Of a stretch of DNA of 64,000 nucleotides, positions 47,701 through 55,646 are shown piece by piece. The DNA comes from Geofilum rhodophaeum (lineage in GTDB: Bacteria > Bacteroidota > Bacteroidia > Bacteroidales > Marinilabiliaceae), in the NCBI RefSeq assembly GCF_002210225.1, contig NZ_MWUJ01000007.1, positions 1-64,000 of the forward strand. The letters run 5' to 3'. Both the position numbers and the translations under genes were made by a program. The notes below the pieces were generated by a model, which saw nothing but the letters and a program-made list of their open reading frames with translations, did not search any database and had not been told where the DNA came from. Position 1 is the stretch's first letter. Every line of letters starts with the position of its first letter.

Positions 47701-49083
47701 GCCGGCCAGGGCCGGATCGCTGCCGGCCGGGGTCATCGCCACCTGAGGCAAAACCACCTCCACCAGGTTCTTTTTTACCACCGTGGAAGTACAGCCATGG
47801 GGACTGGTAACAATGAGGGTATCGGAAAAAGTGGCGCGCCCATTTTGCAACTGCAATTCTTCGGGCAGGGTTACGCTTGGGTTTTCAGCGCTTGACCGCC
47901 CACCACTCCCAAAACGCCAGTCGTAGCTGGCGGCATTGTGCGAGGCATCGGTGTAGCGCAGGGTCGCGGGGAGCTGGCAGACAAACTCGTCCGACACCGT
48001 AAAATCCGCCTCTACCCTTTCTACCACCAGCGTTTGCATGGTACTGTCGGCACACACCCCATTGTCGGCAATCAGCCACACCTCATAGGTACCGGGTTCC
48101 AGGTAAGACTTTTGGATGGAAGCGGAGCGACTGGTGCTGCCGTCGCCAAAGCGCCACAGAAAATTATCGGCATGCGCACTGGTATTGGTAAAGCGGACAC
48201 TCTGGCGGGGACAAATGGTGGTGGCCGACATGGTGAAATCGGCTTTGGTCTCCACCACCGAAATCAGGTTTTCACGACGGACCGTTGAGCTGCAGCCGAT
48301 ATCGTCGGTCACCGTTAAAGCCACCGAGTAATTGCCCTCCGCAGTGTAATGGTGCAAAGGCGCATGCTCCGTGGAAGTAGTCCCGTCGCCAAACTCCCAC
48401 AAGGAAGTGAAGCCACTGCGCGCCAGAGAATTGTTGGTAAATTGCGCCTCCAGTTCTCCACTGCATGAAGTGGCCGGATCCACCCCAAGAATGGCGTGTG
48501 GTCGCAACACATGCACCAGTGCCGGCTCCGTAGCGGAAGACCGGCAGCCCAGGGCATTTTCCGCCACCAGCGTCACATCAAAGTCGCCGGCCGGACCATA
48601 AGTATGTTCGGGATTTTCAAGGCTGGAGCCGTTCCCATCGCCAAAGCTCCAGGAGTAGGTCAGTTCCGAAGCTTGCGGATCACTGCTCAAATTATTGAAA
48701 TTAACCGTATAGGGTCCACAACCAATCGTATCGCTGAGCAGTTCAAAAGCCACCTCCGGCAAGGCCCCCACCACAATAAAATTTTCCTTGGTGGTGCTGA
48801 CGGTCTCCCCCTCATACTGCACCCTGAGGGTAACCGTATAAGTGCCGGGGTTCACATATACGGCATTGGGGTTTACGGCAGTAGAAACCGAACCATTGCC
48901 AAAATCCCACTCGTAACTATAGCCACTGCCCGTAGGCGACAAATTACTAAAACTCACCTGTAAGGGAGCACAGCCCGTGGTGGGAGAAGCAGAAAAGTCG
49001 GCCTGCAACTGCGCTGTGGCCCATGCCACAACGCTCCACAACCCCAATATCATCAACAAACGCATCCGAATTAACATAGACAT
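44719..49083 (-). CDS. PKD-repeat surface protein with T9SS type B (gliding) tail
   Basis: A 1454-aa exported protein. After the signal peptide (LLMILGLWSVVAWATAQ) come about 14 PKD-like repeats of ~75-90 residues (to ~1190). Most have the WDFGDG-type core (YEWDFGNG, YSWSFGDG, YQWDFGDG) and a Cys near each end, so each repeat may hold a disulfide. Two Ig-like units follow, then the CHU_C/gliding-motility tail (VPDAFTPNGDGINDRIFVQG, IYNRFGQVVYESS, GWDGTWKGSPQPAETYSYQV, ending GTLKLIR). Type B tails need a PorP/SprF partner, and one is encoded divergently next to it. Adhesin or surface filament function is inferred. Confidence 0.95.
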   Translation of the reverse strand: MSMLIRMRLLMILGLWSVVAWATAQLQADFSASPTTGCAPLQVSFSNLSPTGSGYSYEWDFGNGSVSTAVNPNAVYVNPGTYTVTLRVQYEGETVSTTKENFIVVGALPEVAFELLSDTIGCGPYTVNFNNLSSDPQASELTYSWSFGDGNGSSLENPEHTYGPAGDFDVTLVAENALGCRSSATEPALVHVLRPHAILGVDPATSCSGELEAQFTNNSLARSGFTSLWEFGDGTTSTEHAPLHHYTAEGNYSVALTVTDDIGCSSTVRRENLISVVETKADFTMSATTICPRQSVRFTNTSAHADNFLWRFGDGSTSRSASIQKSYLEPGTYEVWLIADNGVCADSTMQTLVVERVEADFTVSDEFVCQLPATLRYTDASHNAASYDWRFGSGGRSSAENPSVTLPEELQLQNGRATFSDTLIVTSPHGCTSTVVKKNLVEVVLPQVAMTPAGSDPALAGCVPMSLSFSDRTTYATDKDEVVAMAWRVGSGAWQSGSSLDVSLAEAGKVPVQLRVTTEKGCVRTQTEQINAGAHLTVDFNRLGSYERCASETVVFEITSPPAAQRTREIWDFGDDAEVTLPVPFHDYEKTGQMDVSLTIYNNGCPSTITKSKVVNILGPYATMEVQRNCADPLNYAFSAEVLDATSYQWDFGDGSSLVTHTLNPQHRYAESGNYVVTFTAFNAESGCDYVVTREVYVRQLKADFELSSGRPCLGTTLTLDPSASIDHSPFSFNNQTVRYVWLLPKEDKVLTSMEALDYAFTKKGSHHVSLVVQDANGCRDTLTQELFIYQPAPNFEVDYQTGCMPVTFGFTDLSVSESPLVSWNWTFGDGASSTEQHPTHDYTQFGSFNVSLEVTDEVGCVHRVTNNQAVRAISPSAAFGAEDQELCVGDTIAFFDTSNSEIVAWRWELSDGRVFTEARPEVLFSTPGRYSLNLHIEDVHGCEMTHFEEDFFDVQEPPVADFEADVLAANCYPLSVQFSDLSQTPYPGSWSWHFGEGDNLSEEQHPFFIYNRPGKHTVSLISRTTYGCADTIVKPAYIEVGGPYAEMVVDEVVCRNAEVRFSMADARNVYDMQWDFGDGYSATGDEVSHLYSAPGTVNPVLYLRSDADNTCNKAIVDTLEVWDLRARFAFADNSEAGCVPHTALLQNQSLNATHYLWGFGAGQQSTTADMEMYYSEAGLYPLELIAYYEPLGCSDTLRHVGVEVFPLPVITTSADTLICYGTTAQLWAEGGEAYRWSPNDFVFNAGQAATLAAPDENTLYQVEVTDHNGCVDKDSVAVLVQQYPVVYPRDTTLIIGETVALDVSDEGIASYRWSPDLYIEEGATTPNPVFKATETTAYEVAVQDTSACFNLSYPFVLTVEKKYSVAVPDAFTPNGDGINDRIFVQGWGLRDLVVFRIYNRFGQVVYESSRLDEGWDGTWKGSPQPAETYSYQVQVRTEEEALLEKNGTLKLIR

Positions 49084-49254
49084 CTTTGGTTAAATACAGC
49101 TTCCTCAAATAGTTTTCAAGTCCCACCAAAAAGGACCGGATAATCGGAAACCTTTTACAGGAAGCTTGGTATAATAAGGCTTGAACAAGCGATATGCAAT
49201 ATAAGAAAGCAATTGCACAATAAAAATAAAAGCGCTACTTTGAGTCGGAACAAA

Positions 49255-50289
49255 ATGCCACTTATGCAAAAAAGCTTTTACCGATATATCCTCCTTATAC
49301 TGTTGCTTCAAGGCTGGGGTTGCGTGCTTCGTGCTCAGGGCTTGCATTTTTCGCAGGCTTACAGTGCGCATTTAACGCTGAATCCGGCCAACACCGGACG
49401 CTACAACGGCGACATGCGGGCGGTGGGCCTCTTTCGACAACAAGGCCACCAATTGGGCAACGACTACCGTACTGCCTACCTCAGTTTCGAAAAGCCCTTT
49501 TATTATAAGGAAGAGCGCATTGATGCCGGCCTGTATTACAGTCGCGACAATTCCGCAGGGAGCACCTTTCCGGCCGACCGGCTTAACCTTTCCGGGGGGC
49601 ACGGACTGCGCATTGGCGAAAAATCCCATTTGCACGCCGGTTTGCAAGTGGCCGCCGTTTACCGCCAAATAAACTGGAGCGACACCAGCTTTCCCGACCA
49701 GTACAACCGGGGCACGGGCGGCTTCGACCCGGGATTGCCCACGGGCGAGCAGCTCGACAACAACCGGAGCTTTTGGCTGGATGCGGGACTGGGCTTGGTT
49801 TACGGCTACCAAATGAAGCGTGGACTGCTGCTGGCCGGTTACTCCCTGCAGCAAATCAACCGTCCCGACGAAACGCTCTTTGGAGAAAGCTACCGTTTGC
49901 CCATGAAGCACATTTGGCATGCCAAGGCCGACATCGACCTGGGCCACCGTCTGTTTGCCATCCCTGCTGCTTTTCTGCTGAAGACCGGGGAAGCACGCCT
50001 GTCGCTCCTAGGCGCCAACCTCGGCTACCAGCTCGAACCCTGGCTCAACCGGCACAACAGTCTCCTGGCGGGACTGCATATCCGTCAGGCCGATTTCAGC
50101 GATGCCCGTTCCCTCATCTTCTCGCTGGGGGGCAGCTGGCAATACTGGACTTTCTTGGTGGCCTACGACACCGACATCTCACGTTCGCGCCACAACAGCA
50201 TCTCCGCCTTAGGCATTGAAATGAGTCTCAGCTGGGTACTGCCCGGCACGCCAATCACGCAAAGAAACATACAATGGGAAAGATACTGA
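49255..50289 (+). CDS. PorP/SprF family T9SS membrane protein
   Basis: A 344-aa outer-membrane protein of the PorP/SprF family. The signal peptide (YILLILLLQGWGCVLRAQ) is followed by the hallmark GLHFSQAYSAHLTLNPANTG. Barrel strands follow (YRTAYLSFEKPFYY, LGLVYGYQMKRGLLLAGYSL) to a final strand ISALGIEMSLSWVLPG. SprF-type proteins are needed for secretion or attachment of type B-tail cargo, which fits the divergent PKD gene. The start is placed at the ATG 49255; 49264 is equally possible. Its last 16 nt overlap the next gene. Confidence 0.93.
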   Translation: MPLMQKSFYRYILLILLLQGWGCVLRAQGLHFSQAYSAHLTLNPANTGRYNGDMRAVGLFRQQGHQLGNDYRTAYLSFEKPFYYKEERIDAGLYYSRDNSAGSTFPADRLNLSGGHGLRIGEKSHLHAGLQVAAVYRQINWSDTSFPDQYNRGTGGFDPGLPTGEQLDNNRSFWLDAGLGLVYGYQMKRGLLLAGYSLQQINRPDETLFGESYRLPMKHIWHAKADIDLGHRLFAIPAAFLLKTGEARLSLLGANLGYQLEPWLNRHNSLLAGLHIRQADFSDARSLIFSLGGSWQYWTFLVAYDTDISRSRHNSISALGIEMSLSWVLPGTPITQRNIQWERY

Positions 50290-52343
50290 CCATACTGCTG
50301 CTGTGCTGCACCCTGAGTGCCGCCGCCCAAGAGGCCGATTCGCTTTCGGTGCTTAAGGACTGGCAGGTGAAGGGCTATGCCGAAAGTGCGCTGCGCGTCA
50401 GCGACAACTGGCAGGCCCAACAGTATTTTGAGGAATGGTACAGACGACAACCCGACGAGCAAAGTATAGGCCTGCAACTGGGAAAGCTTTACCTGAAAAA
50501 CCGGCAGTACCAAAAAGCCCTGCAGCTTTTTGAGCAACTCTACCAGAGCAATCCCCGTCAAAACCTGGAGGCCCAGTTCTACCTGGCCGCCACCCAAAAA
50601 ATATTCGGGCGCTACGAAGAAGCCCTGGAGCACTTCGAAGTACTGCGCCTGCGCCACCGCCGCATCGGCGATCGCAGTCTCAACCGCAGCCGCATGGAAA
50701 ACGAAATAGCCGGCTGTCACATGGGCCTTGCTGCGCGCGACACAGTAGTCACCACAGCAGTAAATCCCCTGCCCGCGAGTATCAACCACAGCAATATGGT
50801 GTACGGACCGGTTTTACTGAGCGACGGAGCCTTTGTTTATGGCAGCATCCGTCCCAATGCCCCCGGGGAGACCGACCTGACCGAAGCTTACCAAAGCACG
50901 CGGCAGTTTTACAGAGCCGAACAGCAGGCCGACAGCAGCTGGGTGGGCCAATTGAGTCCCGAAACGCCTTTTGTCAACACCCCCGAATTCGATACCGGTC
51001 GCGGCGTATTCTCCATCGACAAAGAACGGTTTTACGCCACCCGCTGCTTCATCGACCATCGGGGACGGCGAATCTGCCAAATCTACGTGTCGCACCTGCA
51101 AAACGGCGAATGGAGTGCACCCGTCGCCCTGGGCCCGGAAGTGAACCATCCCCGCTTCACCTCGGCCCAACCCGCAGTAGGTACCCTCTTCGACTCCTCC
51201 ATGGAAGTCCTTTATTTTGTGTCCGACCGGCCCGGCGGGGCCGGAGGTATGGACATCTGGTTTACCGTGTACAACAAGCGCAACAACAGCTACCGCAAGG
51301 GAGAGAATGCCGGCGTCTTCATCAACACCGCCGGCGATGAAATCACGCCCTTCTTCGACCTGCCCTCCCACCGCCTCTACTTCAGCTCCAACGGCTGGCC
51401 GGGCTACGGGGGCATGGATGTCTTTTATGCCTCGGGCAACATGGTTACCTGGGAACCCGCGGTCAACGCCGGTGTGCCCATCAACTCGTCCTTCGACGAT
51501 TTCGACTACATCAAAAACTTTTCGGGCCAATTTGGTCTGCTCGTCAGCAACCGACCCGGTCTCCAACAGCAAGAAGCACCCGTACCGGCCGACCACCTCT
51601 TTGCCTTTAGGGAAAAACAAGCGCCCCGAGTCCTGTTGACCGGTCAACTGATGCGCGAGGACCGCTTGGAGGAGCAGCTGCTCGACCACAGGCCCGACCG
51701 ACCTATGGTGGGCGACAGTACCCGCACAGCCATAATGAACCAGCCCGTAGCCATTGCCATGGTCAAGGACTCTGCCTCCGCCCTGTTTCTGCAGGAAGTC
51801 AGCACCAATGCCGAAGGCCGTTTCGAAGTGTGGGTCGATCCCAATGCCGACTATCGCCTCAGTGTAGTCGACAGCACCCTACTCGAGCGCAGCTTCTCGG
51901 TATCTACCAAAAACATGGACCAAGGCTCGGTGCTTCAAATGGACACGGTGGCCCTCAACACCATTCCCCAAAGAGCCATCGTCATCGACAACATTTACTA
52001 CGAATTTGACCGTGCCGAACTAACGGCCGAAGCGCGCTCGGTGCTCGACAGCACCCTGCTTCAAATACTGGAACGCTACCCCCACGTAAAAGTCGAAATT
52101 GCGGCCCACACCGACGATGTGGGCAGTCCCGCCTACAACAAACGCCTGTCCGAACAGCGTGCCGCCAGCGTAGTCCGTCATTTGGCCGGCAAAGGCATCT
52201 CCCGCAGCCGACTCAGCGCAGTAGGCTACGGCCAGGAACGCCCCCTGGCCCCCAACAAGCATCCCGACGGCAGCGACAATCCGGAGGGGCGACAAAAGAA
52301 CCGACGCACCGAATTCACCCTTCGGGGCATGAACCAACCTTAA
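50274..52343 (+). CDS. OmpA-family protein with TPR and PD40 propeller (PorE-like)
   Basis: A 689-aa protein with a signal peptide (ILTILLLCCTLSAAAQ). TPR repeats (~35-150, LYLKNRQYQKALQLFEQLYQ), a PD40 propeller (~230-420, YFSSNGWPGYGGMDVFYASG), a carboxypeptidase-regulatory-like domain (~480-560) and an OmpA C-terminal domain (~575-689, EIAAHTDDVGSPAYNKRLSE) are visible. The ATG lies inside the 3' end of the PorP/SprF gene, pointing to translational coupling. The triad of type B cargo, PorP/SprF and OmpA/PD40 recurs in Bacteroidota; this protein probably anchors the pair to peptidoglycan. Confidence 0.93.
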   Translation: MGKILTILLLCCTLSAAAQEADSLSVLKDWQVKGYAESALRVSDNWQAQQYFEEWYRRQPDEQSIGLQLGKLYLKNRQYQKALQLFEQLYQSNPRQNLEAQFYLAATQKIFGRYEEALEHFEVLRLRHRRIGDRSLNRSRMENEIAGCHMGLAARDTVVTTAVNPLPASINHSNMVYGPVLLSDGAFVYGSIRPNAPGETDLTEAYQSTRQFYRAEQQADSSWVGQLSPETPFVNTPEFDTGRGVFSIDKERFYATRCFIDHRGRRICQIYVSHLQNGEWSAPVALGPEVNHPRFTSAQPAVGTLFDSSMEVLYFVSDRPGGAGGMDIWFTVYNKRNNSYRKGENAGVFINTAGDEITPFFDLPSHRLYFSSNGWPGYGGMDVFYASGNMVTWEPAVNAGVPINSSFDDFDYIKNFSGQFGLLVSNRPGLQQQEAPVPADHLFAFREKQAPRVLLTGQLMREDRLEEQLLDHRPDRPMVGDSTRTAIMNQPVAIAMVKDSASALFLQEVSTNAEGRFEVWVDPNADYRLSVVDSTLLERSFSVSTKNMDQGSVLQMDTVALNTIPQRAIVIDNIYYEFDRAELTAEARSVLDSTLLQILERYPHVKVEIAAHTDDVGSPAYNKRLSEQRAASVVRHLAGKGISRSRLSAVGYGQERPLAPNKHPDGSDNPEGRQKNRRTEFTLRGMNQP

Positions 52344-52355
52344 AACCAAAATCAA

Positions 52356-55300
52356 ATGAAAGTCCTCTCCTTCAGTCTGTTTTTGCTCCTTCTGTTTCAG
52401 TCGGCCCTCCCCCTGGAATCGGCCGACTCCCTCCTATATGAGCCCATTCGAAGAAAAATTCTGGTCAAAGGCGACCAGTTTTACCCGCCCTATGAGTTCA
52501 TCAACGCAGAGGGCGAACCCGATGGCTTTAACGTGGAGCTCTTCCGGGAGATTGCCAAAGAGCTCAATTTTGAGTACGAATTACAACTCGAGCCCTGGGC
52601 CGCCGTACGCAAACAACTCAAAGCCGGGGAAATCGACATCATTACCGGCATGATGATTTCCCCCGCCCGTGCCCAAGAGCTGGAATTCGGACTCCCCCAC
52701 AGTGTAATGACCTTCGGAATTTTCACGCATGCAACTAAAAATTTCAAAACGCTGGAAGAGCTGCGCGGCAAAGAGGTGATTGTACAAGATGGCGATTTGA
52801 TGCACGACTACCTGCTGGAAACGGGACTAACAACGCACATAATAGCGGTAACGGATCAATTGGAGGGACTGGAACTCATCAACCGGGGGCAATACGATGC
52901 GGCGCTGATGAGTAATTTCCAAGGCGCTTACTTACTCAAAAAGCACAAGCTCAACAAAGTGGTGGTACGCACTTCCTCCATTGAACCCCGCCGCTACGCC
53001 ATGGCAGGCGCCAAGGGCAACGAAGAACTGATTCAGACCCTGAATATGGGTCTGTTTCAACTTAAGACCAACGGCACCTACGACCGACTTTACAACAAAT
53101 GGTTTCAGGTTTACGAAAGCGGCTATCAGTTCAAGCGGGTAAGGCCCTGGCTGTACGGCGGGGCTGCCCTGCTGCTGTTTTTGGGGGTGGTGGTTTTGAT
53201 CATGCGCCAGCAGGTTCGCCGTGCAGTGCGGCGCTTGGGACATTCTGAAAAGCGCTACTCTGCGCTTATTGAAGTCTCTCCTGTAGGAATGGGTGTAGTT
53301 AATGGACGGACAATTGTAGAAGCAGGCAGTCGCTTATGTGAACTATTTGGCTATAGGGAGGAGGATTTTATTGGGCAGGACATAGGCCTTTTGCATTTTA
53401 CCAAGGAAGAGGATGAACGAGTTGGAAGAGTCCTTAATCAGATGGTTGCGGAGCGAGGCCAAGGAATGTGCGAAACCACACTTAAACACAAAGATGGGAC
53501 ACCCATTGATGTCATTGTATATTCCGCACTTATCGACCCTAAAGACCCGAATTCCCTGGGCTTTTTTACCTGCACCGATATCAGCGCCCTGAAAAAAGCA
53601 CGGCGGGAGCAGGGAAAAAACGAGGAACGCCTGCGCAGTATGCTGAACCTGATGCAGCAGAAAACGGCCGGGATTAAGGAACTGCTCGACTTTGCCCTCG
53701 ACGAGGCCATAAAGCAGACCGACAGCGCCCTGGGCTTCATCAACACCTACAACTACAAAACCGAACAATTTGAAACCGTAGCTATGTCGGGTCAGGTTAT
53801 GGACGAGTGCAAACTGCCCCCGCAAAGGTGCTTCGAATTAGAAAAATCCGGTTTTTGGGGAGAAGCGGTGCGGCAACGCAAGGGCCTTTTCCTGAACGAC
53901 TTTAAAGAAATTCACCCATTAAAGAAAGGCTATCCCGAAGGTCACGTTGAAATTGAAAAGTATCTGACGCTGCCGGTAATCAGCGATAAGGAAGTGGTTG
54001 TAGTGGTGGGCCTCGCCAACAAAAAAGAAGATTATACCGAACGCGACATCCTTAACCTGTCGGTACTGATGGATACCGTGTGGCGCATGATAGAAAAGAA
54101 GAAGGCCGATGATCAGCTGGCACGACTCTCCCACGCCACCCAACACAGTCCCGTTTCCGTAATAATAACCGACACCGAAGGTCGCATCGAATTTGCCAAT
54201 ACCCGTTTTATGGAAACGTCCGGCTACACCCTCGACGAGCTGGAGGGGCATGTTCTTCGGGTGCTGCGGCCAAACCATACCCCCGAACCGGAGTTTTCAA
54301 AAATGTGGGCGGCCTTGCGCGCCGGAGCAATCTGGCGGAGCGAATACCAAAACAGCAACAAAAGCGGCGCCCCCTACTGGCAAAGCTACAGCATCAGCGC
54401 CTTGCGCGACAAGCAGGGCACCATCACCAATTACGTGGTGGTGAGCGAAGACATCACCCAGGATAAGCAATTGCAGCTCGAACTGGTGGCGGCCAAGGAA
54501 AAGGCGGAGGATAGCGACCGCCTGAAAACCGCCTTCCTCAACAACCTCTCGCACGAGGTACGCACCCCGCTCAATGCCATCGTGGGTTTCTCCGAATTTA
54601 TGACCGACGAGGCCCTGCCCGACGACAAGCGGGCGTTGTACTCACGCACCATCATCAAAAGCAGCAACCAGTTGCTGAGTCTGATGGACAACATCATCAA
54701 CATGGCCCTGCTCGAATCGGGTCAAGCCAAGGTGCAGAAGAACCAGGTGGGCATCAACCAGTTGCTGAACGACGTGTACAACCAGATTCAGGTAACCACC
54801 GCCAAACCGGACATCACATTGAGGGTGAATTCCCAAATTCCAAGAAACAGCGACGAAGTGCTGCTCGACCAGACCAAGGTGGTACAAATCCTCTTCAACC
54901 TCCTCAGCAATGCTTATAAGTTTACACGAAAGGGCCTCATTCAATTTGGCTGTCGCCTAAAAAACAATCAATTGGAGTTTTTTGTGGAGGACAGCGGTGT
55001 GGGTTTTCCGGCAGAAAAAAGAGCGCTGTTGTTCGAAAAATTTCATCAGGGCAGCAACAGCATTACGGGACTAAAAGACGGAATGGGACTGGGACTGGCG
55101 CTCACCCAATCGTATTTGAAGCTGCTGGGTGGCACATTTGATATGGAATCGGAACCCAACGAGGGAACCACCATCCGTTTTCGGCTGCCCTACGAGCCGG
55201 CCACCGCGGAGACAAATGTACCACTGGTAAAAGACAATATCGAACTGACATCCAAGGCCACCCTGTTGGTGGCCGACGATGTGCCGGTGAATCAAATCAT

Positions 55301-55622
55301 TATTCAGGAAATGCTGGACGACCAGGACATCACAACCCTGTATGCCTCCAACGGTCAGGAAGCCATCGATATGGTACAAAAGCATCCGGAAATATCGGTG
55401 GTTTTGATGGATGTAAAAATGCCCGTCATGAGTGGTTACGAAGCCACTGCGGAAATTAAAAAACTGCGCCCCGACCTACCCGTCATTGCCCAAACAGCCT
55501 ATGCCTTGTCGGGCGATAAGGATAAAGCCCTGGCAGCTGGTTGCGACGATTACCTGTCCAAACCCATTAAAAGAGAAGCCTTGCTGCACAAGCTCAACCT
55601 TTACCTCAACCGCGAAAAATAA
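52356..55622 (+). CDS. Hybrid histidine kinase with periplasmic SBP_bac_3 sensor
   Basis: A 1088-aa inner-membrane sensor. A signal sequence leads to a periplasmic solute-binding-like domain (~30-250, GDQFYPPYEFINAEGEPDGF and AGEIDIITGMMISPARAQEL). A membrane helix (~266-285) is followed by PAS (~298-415), GAF (~430-590) and a second PAS (~605-715). The HisKA box is NNLSHEVRTPLNAIVGF (His ~732), then HATPase (DSGVGFPAE, GMGLGLALTQ). The C-terminal receiver has the acidic pair in LLVADDVP and the phospho-acceptor Asp in VVLMDVKMP (~1018). All key residues are present. It begins 12 nt after the OmpA gene and 24 nt before the ABC gene. Confidence 0.94.
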   Translation: MKVLSFSLFLLLLFQSALPLESADSLLYEPIRRKILVKGDQFYPPYEFINAEGEPDGFNVELFREIAKELNFEYELQLEPWAAVRKQLKAGEIDIITGMMISPARAQELEFGLPHSVMTFGIFTHATKNFKTLEELRGKEVIVQDGDLMHDYLLETGLTTHIIAVTDQLEGLELINRGQYDAALMSNFQGAYLLKKHKLNKVVVRTSSIEPRRYAMAGAKGNEELIQTLNMGLFQLKTNGTYDRLYNKWFQVYESGYQFKRVRPWLYGGAALLLFLGVVVLIMRQQVRRAVRRLGHSEKRYSALIEVSPVGMGVVNGRTIVEAGSRLCELFGYREEDFIGQDIGLLHFTKEEDERVGRVLNQMVAERGQGMCETTLKHKDGTPIDVIVYSALIDPKDPNSLGFFTCTDISALKKARREQGKNEERLRSMLNLMQQKTAGIKELLDFALDEAIKQTDSALGFINTYNYKTEQFETVAMSGQVMDECKLPPQRCFELEKSGFWGEAVRQRKGLFLNDFKEIHPLKKGYPEGHVEIEKYLTLPVISDKEVVVVVGLANKKEDYTERDILNLSVLMDTVWRMIEKKKADDQLARLSHATQHSPVSVIITDTEGRIEFANTRFMETSGYTLDELEGHVLRVLRPNHTPEPEFSKMWAALRAGAIWRSEYQNSNKSGAPYWQSYSISALRDKQGTITNYVVVSEDITQDKQLQLELVAAKEKAEDSDRLKTAFLNNLSHEVRTPLNAIVGFSEFMTDEALPDDKRALYSRTIIKSSNQLLSLMDNIINMALLESGQAKVQKNQVGINQLLNDVYNQIQVTTAKPDITLRVNSQIPRNSDEVLLDQTKVVQILFNLLSNAYKFTRKGLIQFGCRLKNNQLEFFVEDSGVGFPAEKRALLFEKFHQGSNSITGLKDGMGLGLALTQSYLKLLGGTFDMESEPNEGTTIRFRLPYEPATAETNVPLVKDNIELTSKATLLVADDVPVNQIIIQEMLDDQDITTLYASNGQEAIDMVQKHPEISVVLMDVKMPVMSGYEATAEIKKLRPDLPVIAQTAYALSGDKDKALAAGCDDYLSKPIKREALLHKLNLYLNREK

Positions 55623-55646
55623 TTTTACGCGCAAAAAGTTTAAGTA

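Noticed and set aside
46033-47895. A 620-codon open frame antisense to the PKD-repeat gene
   Set aside because: It lies entirely within the strongly supported PKD gene and its translation is low-quality H/G/R-rich sequence, as expected of a shadow frame.
44719-49083. Repeats in the PKD gene as a possible CRISPR or DNA tandem array
   Set aside because: The repeat is at the protein level (PKD domains of ~75-90 aa, divergent in DNA); there is no short identical repeat with unique spacers anywhere in the window.
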